Shown here: positions 47,321 to 59,281 of the stretch, piece after piece
How positions within the stretch are numbered: the first letter of the stretch is position 1
Layout of the letters: every line of letters begins with the position of its first letter
Assembly (NCBI GenBank): GCA_026545225.1
Contig: CM048849.1
Coordinates: 10,775,541-10,839,540, forward strand
Length of the DNA stretch: 64,000 nucleotides
Direction of reading: 5' to 3'
From: Cornus controversa
Taxonomy: Eukaryota > Streptophyta > Magnoliopsida > Cornales > Cornaceae
The notes under the pieces: model-generated
Told to the model about the DNA's origin: nothing
Databases searched by the model: none
What the model saw: only the letters and a program-made list of their open reading frames with translations
Program-made: the position numbers and the translations under genes

Positions 47321-47559
47321 TTCCTCTTCTTCTTTTTTTCTTTTTTTACAGCTTTCTTCTGTAACGCCTTTAGCTTATAGTCTTGTAATCTGCTACATTA
47401 TTAATGACAAGCTATCTTTTTTATATATATTGAGGTGTCATCTAGTTTATGATGTTTTAACAAAAAGTCTTCACGGCATAACCTTGTAAAAGAACTCATC
47501 CCTTTGTGATGGACTTACCTTGCCATTAGGTAGAATTCCTCTTGGCTGGCTGTGTCCTT

Positions 47560-48440
47560 GTGGGTTAGCTGACAATGTTCTTGGGACTAACTCATCCCTC
47601 CTTTTTCATTAAAGGGCCTTTGAAGAGGGGTGCCCTATTTGACAATGTTCTCAGAATTAATTCACCCCACCTTTTTCATTAAAGGCCATCTATAAAGGTA
47701 TGCCCCTGTGGGGTTATTTAACAATGTTCTCAGAATTAATTCATCTTGCCTTTTTCATTAAAGGCCCTCTGATCGAGGTGTGCCCCAGTACGGTTGATTG
47801 ACAGTGTTCTCAGAATTAATTCATCCTGTCTTTTTTATTAAAGGCCCTCTTATTAAGGTGTGCCTCAGTGGGGTTGATTAACAATGTTCTTAGAATTAAT
47901 TCATCTTGCCTTTTTCATTAAAGGCCTCTGATCGAGGTGTACCCTCGTAGAATTGTTTAACAATGTTCTCAGAATTAATTCAACCTGTATTTTTCATTAA
48001 AGACCTTTGATCGAGGTGTACCCCAGTGGGGTTGATTGACAATGTTCTCTAAATTAATTCATCCCGCGTTTTTCATTAAAGACCCTCTATAGATGTGTGC
48101 CCTAGTGGGGTTGTTTAATAATGTTATCGAAATTAAGTCATCCTATCTTTTCCGTTATAGGCACTTTAATCGAGGTATGCCCCCATGGGGTTGTTTAATA
48201 ATGTTCTCAGAATTATTTCATCTCACATTTTTTATTAAAGGCCTTTTGATTGAGGTGTGCCCCAATGGGGTTGATTAACAATGTTCTTAGAATTAATTCA
48301 TCCCACCATTTTCATTAAAGGCCTTCTGTAGAGGTGTGCCCCCGTGGGGTTGTTTAACAATGTTCTCGAAATTAATTCATCATGTCTTTTTCATTAAAGG
48401 CACTATGAAGAGGTGTGCCCCAGTGGGGTTGATTGTTCAC
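47560..48440. repeat. Tandem array, about eleven units of 78-80 bp
   Basis: The landmark 'caatgttctcagaattaattcat' recurs at about 47574, 47643, 47722, 47802, 47882, 47961, 48040, 48118, 48198, 48278 and 48357. Each unit also holds 'tttttcattaaaggcc' and 'gaggtgtgccccagtggggttg', the latter with a CCCCAGTGGGG palindrome. The first interval is short (69 bp). It lies between Tat pol and the antisense ORF. Confidence 0.92.
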
Positions 48441-48599
48441 TTTTTGTTTTAGTTATAACAATATCTTTTGAAACAAAAAGGTTGTTATTGATATTTTAGT
48501 AACAAATAGAGAGTTATTCGAGATAAAACCTTAGAGCTATCGTCCTAAGGCTCGACACTAAACTATGTTTTAATAGAGCTATTAAAGTAAATACAACTT

Positions 48600-48838
48600 A
48601 AAAAAAAGTCTTACTGATAGTATTTCCTCAGATGCTCAGCATTCCAAGGATGTGCCTACTGCCTCCCCTCTAATATCTCCAACCAACATGCCCTCTGTCG
48701 TTGAGTTTAGATAATTCTATAAGGGCCCTCCCAGTTAGGAGCCAGTTTCTCGGTGCCTGGAGGTTTGGTCATCTGAGTTACTCCACGGAGAACTAGGTCT
48801 CTAAACATTTTATCCTTTTTATATTTCTAAGTTCTTTT
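48600..48838 (-). pseudogene. Tat integrase C-terminus
   Basis: The minus strand reads RDLVLRGVTQ, KPPGTEKLAPNWEGPYRII and, after a stop, LEGRQ / PWNAEHLRKYYQ, the hallmark C-terminal end of Athila/Tat integrases. Frame damage occurs near 48715. Upstream pol is missing: the sequence passes into RPA-like coding near 48840. Confidence 0.85.
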
Positions 48839-48839
48839 T

Positions 48840-49702
48840 CGAATAAATCATTCTCAAGTGAAACTTCTTTGATAGCTGCCACCACAAAACTATTTTTGGC
48901 TATGTCATTTTTATTGTTATCCATCTTGATCATAAAAGAAATGATTTTTCTTTGTAACTTATCACTTTGTCATCAAATTCATTCATCTCCTCATCCTACA
49001 AAAAGAACAAATTTATTTCAGTAATATTGATACATTTCAAATGAATTATTTTATCCATAAATTTTATGAGTTAGGGAAAAATTATTACCTAACTTTTTAA
49101 CTGTATTAGCTCATCTAGTGAACAATTTATTAATGATTGAGAATCATCAAATATTGTTAGATATGCATTATCTATTATATCTTTGACTCAAAATTGCATC
49201 ATAAATCTGCATAACTGAGAATACTTTGTTGATATATAATAATAAAGAATGACATATTTGTCATATTGTAATTTTTTCTTTAAAAAAATAGAATGTTTAA
49301 AGATATAATAATACATTTGACAACATTCAATGTCTTTTGTTTTGCAATTAGTACAACTGAGTCCATCATTTTGTAGTTCAACTTTCTTCTTGCATTGCTT
49401 AGATGCACTGTACCATAGTTCGGATGCATTTTTAATCTCTATAATTCTTGCTTCAAAAAAGTAAGGTGTTTTCTGCAAGTTGAGTGACAAAATATATTTT
49501 TTTAATAGAAATTAATTATAATCATGGGATATAATAAAGAAAAATTAAATGAATCTAGAAAAAAAAAATTAATACCATGAATGCCATTGTGGATTTTCCA
49601 ATTATGTCTTCAAGTTGAAGTCTTTCAGCCTCTTCGAATAATTGATATTTTGAACTTGAAATGAGAGCATTTATGTTTTTGTCATTTACGTTTTCTTCAA
49701 AT
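48840..49702 (-). pseudogene. RPA-like ssDNA-binding protein, C-terminal exons
   Basis: Three exons on the minus strand: 49702-49576 (FEENVNDKNINALIS ... EDIIGKSTMAF), 49472-49089 and 48995 to about 48840. The middle exon carries a zinc-ribbon reading WYSASKQCKKKV ... LSCTNCKTKDIECC, in which the first Cys of the usual CPxC pair is Ser. It then has an OB-fold segment (AYLTIFDDSQSLINCSLDEL) after an in-frame TGA. Splice sites are good (tttgacag, cttgcag, tttgtag). The fold matches the large RPA subunit C-terminus, of the kind plant Helitrons carry. The N-terminal exons lie at 59936-59282, with a 9.2-kb Helitron between. Confidence 0.75.
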
Positions 49703-50489
49703 CTGTCAAAGCATAATAAATTATTGGAACAATATGTTGTTGGTATGTACAAATATACACACAAAATAATTAATTAAACCTTATTATGGGTTTCATGAAC
49801 AAAGAAAGTTATAATTTTTATGTATTTTCTGTTTGATTTTTGAACTATTGATCATGTCTTACGAGTCATGATATTTTTAAGTAAAATAAATAATTAAAAC
49901 CTAATGTAAGTAAGAAGAAATAAATAATCAACCAATATCGTAATGCCTTTGACTATTTAAATTTCCATGTTAATTTGTAATGTAGATCCCGATTGTGTTT
50001 GAAGACCCAAACTTGAAATATAATATTACTAGGCGTATTGCCCGTGCCTACGACACTATAAAAAAATTTATTGGACTGAAATAGAAACTGATTTTATATA
50101 ATCAACGTGTCAATAAACAAATATTTACAAAATACTATTTGCATTAGTTACTGTTTACAAAAATACAATGACCACGCGTCTCCTTCTCTACTTCTTCCAA
50201 GATGAAGCATAACTTTTCTTCACTACCGAGAAGAATATCTTTGCGTCAATATGAATGTACTTCGCCTTCAAAAAAGGACTATATACAACAATCTACAAAA
50301 TAATAACACAAAATGAATTGATATATTATATTAACATTATGTAAAAAATAATAATTTAGAGTAAACATAAAATTGAATTACCTCATTACATCCCCAATTG
50401 CGTAGTGAAGATGAATTGATATATCGGTCTTTTCTTGCAGTAGCATTCCAGTCCTACAAAGTTATATTGGATAACACACTTTGATTAGA

Positions 50490-53400
50490 ACACTATAATA
50501 AAACTTCTGGGTAGACAATATTTGTTGTAGAATGTAGACCGTCGTCTGGAAGAATGATATTTATACGCTCAGAACTGGTGCATCTAGATAGTGCAACATA
50601 TAACTACCCATGACTAAATACTGGTGTGCGCAAATCAACCCCAACAAATTGAACAGACTGTCCTTGAAATTTATTAATGGTCATTTCTGAAGAGGATGGA
50701 GTTAAGGATATTCTTGGAATAAAGACAAAATTACTACATTTATCTCCCGTCAGAATCTGTGCTTCAATTACGCGATGTGCACACTTGACAACCATCAGTT
50801 GTGTGTCATTGCATAGGCCATCCTTGCGTGCAATGTTCCTCAACAACATAATCGGGCATCCTAATTTCAAATTCAGCTTAAATGGTGGTAACCCTGAAGG
50901 ATCTAATGAGTTTAAAAATTCATTAGGATATCAATTAGTAATGGTTCGATCTAGTAACTCATCTTCCAATATTTTGTCAGCTGCAAAATAAGTAACCGTC
51001 TCCCCAGGAAATATATTTAATGCAACACTATTGATAGTACTAACATCATCATTTCGGGCAGAAAGAATTGTACACTCATTTAAAAAATTTGGTGAAACTG
51101 TGTTCGCAACACTCAACCCTGGATAAACTGCACATAGTAAGTCATCTAAATTCCCGCACTTTCATATTGTCTGCGAAAGTTCTATATTTTCTTGTGGGTT
51201 TGATCCAATCTAAACAAAAAAATAAAATTGTTAAGTTGGGATGTCAAAAAATAACACGCTACTAAAATTATTAACAACTTGTATGTTTTCAGAAATATTA
51301 CCTCCGTCAAGAAATTTGAAAAGTCCGCATTTGCAGTGTCTGTGCTATTCAGGCGCATGTTCAAATTCAAAATTAGAACGTGTACTTGATTCTAGAGTCT
51401 GGAGCATCTCAAAGTTGCGCCCACAATTTCCTTACGGGTGCCCTTTTGTATAACTGGTAAGATCTGTCTAAAATCTCCGCTGAGAACAACAGTAATACCC
51501 CCAAATGGCTTCTTATTATCGCAAATATCCTGAAGAGTGTGATCAACAGCTTCCACACAATACTTGTGTTGCATAGGGACTTCATCCCAAATTATTAGTT
51601 TTGCTTCCCTAAACAACTCTGCATACAACGATTGTTTTGTAAACCCACAAATTGAATTTTCCAACACATTTAGTGGAATGCAAAACGTATAATGTGTAGT
51701 ACGACCCCCTACCAATAACAGAGAAGCAATACCAGATGAAGCAACAGTGATAACAATGAGTCCAAGGCTGCGACATTTTGTTGCAATTGTATTATACAAA
51801 AATGTCTTTCCTGTTCCAGCACCACCACTTAAGAAAAATGTTGTCCCTTCATTTTTGAGAACTAAAAAATAATTGCACTATAAGCAGCACGTTGTCCATC
51901 ATTAAGGCAATCAACATTAAATTGAACATCTGATTGTTGTGCCTCGACTTGAAGTTGATGATGTTCCCAGATAAGTCTGTTTCCAACTATCGTATTCCAA
52001 TTGCTAGTCGGCAGTGGCATTAGTGGAAAGTCAGTTAAACTCTTACCAGATTCCTTTAATAGCTGATTCAGAAGATACAAACCATAATCCGTAATTTGAG
52101 ACTCATTTGGATTGGGAATCGCAAAGTCTTTAGAAATTATGCAAGCAAGATCATCACACATGTGCATTGAAAATTTATTCCATAACACATGCGGTTGTAG
52201 TGGGGAGCAGTGTGTCAGAATAACACAGAACAAACTTCTCAACTGATGTCCATTTTTTATGGTTACTGCTTCATCAAGGCATTGCACTCATTCTTCATGC
52301 AGATTTGAATGTTTCGTGTAATATATTGTTGACGGTCTTTAAACATTCAAAGGATCGCGGTCCTTTAACAATAGTAAGTAGCAAACGCAAGTAAAATCTC
52401 TCACTTTCATTGGGGTTAGCAAAGTACATTCTACCAATTGCAAATCCCCTCTGTCTTTTTGTCCACTTCTTTTCTTGAATGTGTCATACATAATGTTGGG
52501 CTAATTCTTAATAAGTAAATGCGCGGGCATCTGCATTAGCAGCATAGCAAGCAAAAAACCAGTAAGAGTTGACACTTCATCCTTAGCCCGTTCTATGATC
52601 TCATGCATTGAATCAGCTTCATTGTAAACAACTTGATGTTTGCCAGGTAAATGAAGTTTTAATCTCACAACATTTGAAAGTTCCTTGTGCATCGGATTGC
52701 CAAATATTCGCCAAACAGCTTCTGTCGGCCCGATGTACCTTGCATCAAGGTATTGCTGAATCCCATCTACGCCGCCCAAAATCATTGTTGTGCGATCATG
52801 GCCCTTGTAAATATACTTGTGAATATATTTTACACATCTCAATCCCACACAAACTTCCACATTGATATGACAGTTGAACATTCTGGACAAATACGGATTA
52901 TATGGCACAACATCTCTATTATCAACATCGTGTCCCCTCACAGAATAAACGTGACCATCATTATGTCGTCGATATAGCGAGTAACCATCTTGGTCCATAC
53001 TTGTTTCTTCTGAAAACTATTTAGGGTACCTCTTAGTGCATTTACCATTTTCCATACACGATGCGTGTGGATTTCGAGTACCACACGGTCCATGAACCAT
53101 ACAACTCTTGATAGTTTCAAAAAGTGTGGGATCTTCATTTGGATATGAAAATTCAAATGACACAATTTATCCACCTGAGCACATGTTCGAATTTTGCTTC
53201 GACTTTCAAGGAATATAAGTAAATGCATGTGCGGCAACCCCCATTTTTGAAATTCAATTGTGAAGACATGACCAACTTTTTTGCCAAATACCTTCTTATT
53301 ATCTAACTCCATCATTAGAGCGTGTCGCTTCAATTCAAAAACACGGGCAACTAAATCAGGACGATTAGTGGCTTGTTGATGTGGTAATAAAGCTGAAGTA

Positions 53401-54520
53401 ATTTCATGCCAGTTAGGATTTGCAGTCATTATAAGGAAGATATCTGGATGTTGATTGTACCGAGTAATTGTCATTGAATCTTAAAAGATCTCAAACATAT
53501 GTCTTGGACTACCCCTGAATGAAGAAGGCTTATTCGTTGCCCAACTTGATGTGGTTTAAATCCATCTACAGAAATATATGTTAGACCCTGGTAGAGTTCC
53601 CGACGGAATTTAGGCTGATTTAACTTATAGTATGTCAGTCGATTTTGCTCAGTAGTGGCCCAAGCATCTATAATGAACTCTTGAAATAATTTTCCGCCTC
53701 TTAAAATAGTTGAGTACTCAGAAGAACGTTCAAACAAACGATAAGCATAGAACTGTAACTTGGTAAGTCTATTAGTTGTATGTCTCCCATCTAGGATGTT
53801 CCACTGTTTTAACTCAGGTTCCCATCCAAGCTCACCGTAAGGGAACAACAAAACATAATGTAAAGGCAAATAAGAAGTGTGACATTCACTAATTCGCATC
53901 AATTCATTATTTCCTCTCAAGCACACAACAATATCTCTCATTCCACTGACTTGAGTTCCATCTCCTGGTAATATAACTGCAACCTCATTTGCTGTTGGCA
54001 GATTATACCTACGTCGATCTGCTATTGAAGATGGAGAGTAATGAAGATAGGCAGGTATATTTTGGTCTGCTGAATTCAATTGCTCTAGTATTACTCAGAT
54101 GATCATTTTGAATGATATTTGATCCATTTCATTCCTGGTCTAAGAACATACGCCGAGGCCGACGCCGAGGCAAACCAGGAAAAAATCTTGGTTGTACCAG
54201 AGGGCGTTCATTTCTCTCTCTATCTCTTCGTAAACGTTGGGCAATTGTAGCTTTTGATGGAGGAGCATGTTCCGAATTTTGTTGATTTAGATTAGTAGTA
54301 AGAAACACTTGACTAAGATTTCTAGGAGAAAGATCAAAAGACACTTCTAATTGAGGTGATGCTTGCATATTAGATGTCACATTTGCCAATATTGTCGGAG
54401 TTCTTTGTAGAGGAATAATAGAATGCAACTGATGAGGTGTTGATATGGTAGTTCCAAAAGATTGCACTACAGAATGTGCAAAAGCAGCTTTTGAGACATT
54501 AGGAATAGGTTCCTATAAGA
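50490..54520 (-). pseudogene. Helitron Rep/PIF1-type helicase, broken
   Basis: Rolling-circle replicase fused to a 5'-3' DNA helicase. From the N-terminus: a basic leader (54467-54129), a Helitron-N domain (54079-53471: LPLHYVLLFPYGELGW), and the Rep HUH motif LPHMHLLIFLE near 53231, after IFLIMTANPNWHEI. The two-tyrosine motif KYIHKYIYKGHDR has Tyr codons at 52827 and 52815. The helicase has Walker [10 protein letters not shown] (51828-51802), Walker [17 protein letters not shown] and the C-terminal [20 protein letters not shown] followed by LYVALSR (to about 50490). Frame changes occur near 54100, 53470, 53000, 52300, 51860, 51390, 51100 and 50930, plus a stop before LYVALSR. An intron near 51370-51180 may explain one break. 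Confidence 0.88.
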
Positions 54521-55002
54521 TGTCAATTAACTGTTAAAATAATTGTAAACGTTGGTTTTAGCATTCTATACTAAATATTTTTAAAAAGTGACAATATGAT
54601 AATTACATAAACTGAATATAACATAAGCAAAAGGTCCCTAAAAGATGGTAATTGTTAAAAATGCATAAAATAAAATAAAATAATATTTACATGTGTATAG
54701 TAAACAAAACAAAATTAATGATAAAAAATACACCCCCACTTTTTCCTTTCCCTTGCACGAAGTGCAAGCCTCTGAATGTTTCCTGGCTACCTAAAAATTA
54801 TTAAAAAACTAAGTATGGAAAAAAAAAAGTTAATTAAAATTATAACAAATAAAGAAATCTAATGAGTGGACTCACCTTCGTAGTTCTAATGATATTGAGC
54901 TCACGTTCATCATGAATAACAATAGAATAATTTCTTTTTTTTTTAAGAAATTAATCTACATATTAAATCCAGTGAATTCTTAAAAATAAGATAAGATATA
55001 GA

Positions 55003-55033
<31 letters not shown>

Positions 55034-56366
55034 ATTTTACTGTGCATTCGACGTCATGATTCACCTAATATAGAAAAAATTAAAAATCAGACATAGAAAA
55101 TGATAAGTGTAAAAGGAATCTATAAAATTTTATAAAGAAACTAACTTATATTGCCAAATATGGTGAAATTATCCACTGGTGTACCACTAATAAATGGAGA
55201 GGAAAAAGAATGTCCAATGAATAAGGTTAGTTTAATAAATGGAGAAATAAACTTAAATTTGACATTGTTACTATTCAATTAAATAAAAAGATACATGAAA
55301 TTTGATTAAAGTTATAAGTTTAGATTATAGATATAGATAAATCCATTAAGTAAAAATAAAAAGAGACAAAGAAAGCAAATTAAAGCTAAAAGCACCATTG
55401 GTAACCAAAGAAAAAAATAGATGATTAATTAAAATCTATTGGTCAAAAATAGACATAAATAGATGATTAATTAAAATATATTGGTAAAAAATAGACATTT
55501 GCATGGTTTTATATTTTTCACATAACATTGAACCCAATCCCATGAAACTATGTCATTCTAAACCTCAATTTGCTAGTGTAACAAGAAATTTCCAAATGTA
55601 AATAAAAAGGATCCTTCTTTCCTTTTATTCGTCATAACTATTATAACATTATTTTCACATCCATTTAAACTATTCATTTAAACATTCAAAGTCTTTTCGC
55701 TATTGTCCGGTGAGTTTAACATTTATAATATTCAATTTACACCAATTTAGTTTAATATTTGGTGATGTACTATTTTATAATATTATATTTACACCAATTT
55801 ATACGAATAATCAAAACTCTTTAATTGAATTTTTTTTTTTGCAAGTAAAAAAATAAGGCATGTTAGTACACTGCTCTACAGATGTACTTATATTTTCATT
55901 AAGCTCCGAAAATAAGCTACAATAGTAAAGGTGACTTTTGATAATTGAAAGGATGAAGCAAAATTCCTTCTTTCTTTGTCTCTCAAATTACTGTAAAGGG
56001 GTTACAACCCATACACCTAATCAACACAAACCTTTTCCATGCCTTTAACCCTTTTTTTAACACCAAAAATCCTCAAGTACCTACTGTCCATAATCTTAAA
56101 TTTATTTAATTAGTTATAAGTATATTACTTAAATTTATAAGCAGTACATGAACAATATTGAAATTTACTAATTTCATGTATTCACTTTTACACATCAAAA
56201 GAGCACAAATTTTAAAAAGAAAATTAACAATAAAATATTTAATTAAACCAATTAGTTATAATTAGACCATCAAAAGAGCACAAATCATGTAGTATACTAC
56301 AAACATTAAATTAAAATAGAAAATGCATGTAACATATACATCACTGTCCAGTAACTTTACTTACAT
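54521..56366. other. AT-rich interior of the Helitron, no gene seen
   Basis: Probably intron or non-coding space upstream of the Rep/helicase main exons. Short runs such as (AAAT)n at about 55011-55035. No protein domain. Confidence 0.5.
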
Positions 56367-57395
56367 AATGTGAGTGTAAAAGAAGTAATACATGCATGTA
56401 TTTTTTTTGTGGGTTACAAACATCTCTAACACATTTAAAAGACTTCACCCAAAAAAAAAAAAAACACTCAATCTCTTCTCCTTCCTTCTAATTAAAAGAC
56501 TAATATAAATTGTGTTGATGAAGAATTCTCAAAAAAATATATATTAGTGTCCACTATATATCTTCTTTCCAATTTGAGTTTTCCTACTTTTTCTTGATTT
56601 CATTACAAACCCAAGAAGGTTAACTTAAGCTAATTAAAGCATAAACGCAATATGTTTCCGTACCTCCTTTCTTTTAATCATCAACTTTGAATCACTTGAA
56701 TTAAAAAACTAATGTGAGTTTAAAGGAAGTAATACATGCATATATTTTTTGGTGGGTTACAAACATCTCTAACACATTTAAAAGACTTCACCCAAAAAAC
56801 AAAAAAAACACTCAATCTCTTCTCCTTCCTTCTAATTAAAAAACTAATATAAATTGTGTTGATGAAGAATTCTCAAAAAAAATATATTAGTGTCCACTAT
56901 ATATCTTCTTTCCAATTTGATTTTTCCTATTTTTTCTTGATTTCATTACAAACCCAAGAAGGTTAACTTAAGCTAATTAAAACATAAACGCAATATGTTT
57001 CTGTACCTCCTTTCTTTTAATCATCAACTTTGAATCACTTGAATTAAAAAACAAATGTGAATGTAAAATAAGTAATACATGCATATATTTTTTGGTAGGT
57101 TACAAACATCTCTAACACATTTAAAAGACTTCACCCAAAAAACAAAAAAAAACTCAATCTCTTCTCCTTCCTTCTAATTAAAAAACTAATATGATGTGTT
57201 CATGAAGAATTCTCAAAAAATATATATTAGTGTCCACTATATATCTTCTTTCCCATTTGATTTTTCCTATTTTTTCTTGATTTCATTACAAACCCAAGAA
57301 GGTTTAACTTAAGCTAATTAAAGCATAAATGCAATAAGTTTCTGTACCTCCTTTCTTTTAATCATCAACTTTGAATCAGTTGAATTAAAAAACTA
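56367..57395. repeat. Three tandem copies of a roughly 343-bp unit
   Basis: Units start near 56367, 56711 and 57054 with 'aatgtga(g/a)tgtaaa'. Each contains 'gggttacaaacatctctaacac', 'cactcaatctcttctccttcc', 'agtgtccactatatatcttc' and 'aagaaggttaacttaagc'. Copies differ by scattered substitutions and by the length of an A run. Located inside the Helitron. Confidence 0.93.
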
Positions 57396-57524
57396 ATCAC
57401 TTGATAACCCTTATGGAGTTGATAAAAAGAAACTAAAAAATAATTTTATGGGTGTCTACGGGTACATACTGATTATGAAGACCAATTAATGTAACATGTA
57501 GAGTATAAAGATGTAGAGCAAAAT

Positions 57525-57872
57525 TCAAGCAAACAACGTCCAGCTATAACCATACCTTGGTTGAAAAATGATGGTTGGTGGGGACACTGGAGTTGTAGTG
57601 GCAGGTGATCGAGTGGGTGCAGTGGTCACCGGAGGTGGTGTGTGCCGGAGGGATGGTGGAGGCACGGGAGTTGCAGCGGTAGGGGATCTCATAGCCACAG
57701 TGTTGACTTGATGTGGTGTATGCCGGAAGGAGGGAGCTCGTGTGCGAGATAGAGAGAGAGAGAGAAAAAAAGAGTGTGAGAGAGAAAAAGAAGAGGATGC
57801 GTGACACAGAACAAAAGAGCAAAAGAAGGGGATAGAGTGAGAGAGAAGGAATGCTGAGTTGTAGTTGGACAA
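57525..57872 (-). CDS. Putative 5' exon of the Helitron gene, Ser/Pro/Thr-rich
   Basis: Minus-strand frame starting with MSNYNSAFLL; it is low complexity (Ser/Phe/Leu then Pro/Thr) and unlike a known domain. A good splice donor CCAAG|GTATGG lies at about 57555 before its stop, which would allow joining to Rep exons at 54.5 kb. The 86-bp duplication upstream copies its start. It may equally be untranslated leader. Confidence 0.25.
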   Translation of the reverse strand: MSNYNSAFLLSHSIPFFCSFVLCHASSSFSLSHSFFLSLSLSRTRAPSFRHTPHQVNTVAMRSPTAATPVPPPSLRHTPPPVTTAPTRSPATTTPVSPPTIIFQPRYGYSWTLFA

Positions 57873-57975
57873 TTGACAGCCATATATCTACACAGAACAA
57901 AAGAGCAAAAGAAGGGGATAGAGTGAGAGAGAAGGAATGCAGAGTTGTAGTTGGACAATTAAAAACCATATATCT
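57804..57975. repeat. 86-bp tandem duplication
   Basis: 'acacagaacaaaagagc...gttggacaatt' occurs at 57804 and again at 57890, with a GAGAGA-rich centre. It lies upstream of, and partly within, the putative Helitron 5' exon. Confidence 0.9.
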
Positions 57976-58439
57976 ATTTATAGAAATATTATTATACATA
58001 TTTTTGTCCCTCTCTTTTCTCACTCGTGCTTGCCAGCCCACACTATCCCACATATTATAAATATTTTTCCCTCTCTTTTTTTACTTATGCTTGCCAGCCA
58101 ACAATATGTAACCAGATTAACTTCATACACAACCAACAACCAACTAACCAGATTAACTCTATACACAACCAACTAACCAGATTAACATGTGAGAGTAACC
58201 AGATATAATATATAAATAATAAATAAATTAAATAACATACACAACCAAGCTAAGCAACTAGCAAGACTGAATCCAAATAATATACACAACCAAGCTACGC
58301 AACCAGCAAGACATACAACATATAACCAATCCTTACGGCACACACCAAATTATACACACACAACCCAAAATCAAAGACACAAGCGACATGGGGAAGAAAG
58401 GGACGAAACCCTTGCAATGACCCTCACAACAAATTATGA

Positions 58440-58880
58440 CAACGATTGAGACTCACCTTTACAACAGGAGATCTAGATCGACATGACAGCGTCGCCGCCG
58501 TCGTAGAATCGGTGTATCCAGAGCTTCAAGAACAACGTAGGCGCCGGACGGCTTCTTCTTCCAAATCAAGCAACGGCCCGGAGTGGAGCAAGGCTTCTTC
58601 TTCTAAACTGTCCAACAACCACGACAGCGCCGCCCCCCTGATCTCTCCAGCGACCCACCCCTCCGGCAGTCCAACGGCCGTGACAGCGCCGTCCAGAGGC
58701 CGCAATAGCGCCACCATCATCGTTTATGGCAGATCCCAGCGGCCCACCCCACTGATCTCTCGCCATCGTCATCCGTGGTGGATCCTAGTGGCCTACCCCA
58801 CGGATCTCTCGTCGTCGTCGTCCGTGGCGGATCCCAGTGGCCCACCCCTCCAGCGGCATCGTCCGTGACCTTCTAACGGC
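58440..58880. other. GC-rich island inside the Helitron, possibly captured sequence
   Basis: Markedly GC-rich (GCCGCC, GGCCCACCCC, CGTCGTCG) against an AT-rich surround. Contains direct repeats of 'ggatcc(c/t)agtggcc(c/t)accc' near 58730, 58783 and 58829. Open on the plus strand (58446-58868) and in part on the minus, but with no recognisable domain. It may be a captured gene fragment or the gene's GC-rich leader. Confidence 0.4.
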
Positions 58881-59281
58881 CGACAGCGCTGCCGTCATAG
58901 CTCCAACATGAAAGTCGGACGGTGAAGAGAAGAAAAATGTGAGAGAGAGATAGAGATAGGAGATAGAGAGAGATAGAGATAGAGATATAGTGGATCTGCT
59001 GGAGAGAGAAAAGAATAAAAATATAGTTAGTGGGTTTGATTAATCAGGGCCATTGACAGGGATATATAGTTCGTGGGTTGTCTTTAGACCGTAGATAAGG
59101 ATATATATTTTGAACCGTTAGATGGATTTTTTAAGCATTTGTGACCCTTAGATGATGAATTTATTTTGGGGGGAAATTCAAAGTCAATGCTGAAATGTTA
59201 TATAGATTTTTTATTTTATGTTCATTTAGATATAATAAAAAAATATAAAGTAAATAATCTCAATGTTGTGCGATAAGTTAC

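Larger units (their letters stand above)
44764..48840 (-). mobile_element. 3' portion of a Tat-lineage Ty3 element
   Basis: On the minus strand: integrase C-terminus (about 48835-48600), an 80-bp tandem array (48440-47560), a region antisense to a plus-strand ORF remnant (47330-45653), PPT 'aacagggggcatc' and an LTR (45127-44764). This order, with an extra antisense ORF between pol and the 3' LTR, is known from Tat-lineage elements. On the right it is truncated at the RPA-like gene. Confidence 0.72.
50029..59206 (-). mobile_element. Helitron, 9.18 kb, inserted in an intron of the RPA-like gene
   Basis: On the minus strand it begins TCTATATAACATTTC at 59206 and ends ...GGCACGGGCAATACGCCTAG at 50029. 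The flanking bases are A (59207) and T (50028), the A^T target expected of Helitrons. A short stem TAGGC/GCCTA lies at the 3' end. It carries a Rep/helicase gene, a 343-bp triplicate repeat, a GC-rich block and a Pro/Thr-rich putative 5' exon. The Rep/helicase frame has stops and frameshifts, so it is no longer autonomous. Confidence 0.8.

Noticed and set aside
47560..48440. Regularly spaced repeats that could be mistaken for a CRISPR array
   Set aside because: The whole 80-bp unit is repeated without unique spacers, and this is a plant nuclear sequence next to Tat integrase.
58446..58868. 140-codon plus-strand frame in the GC-rich island
   Set aside because: Opposite to the Helitron gene, low complexity and overlapping open frames on the other strand; kept only as a composition anomaly.
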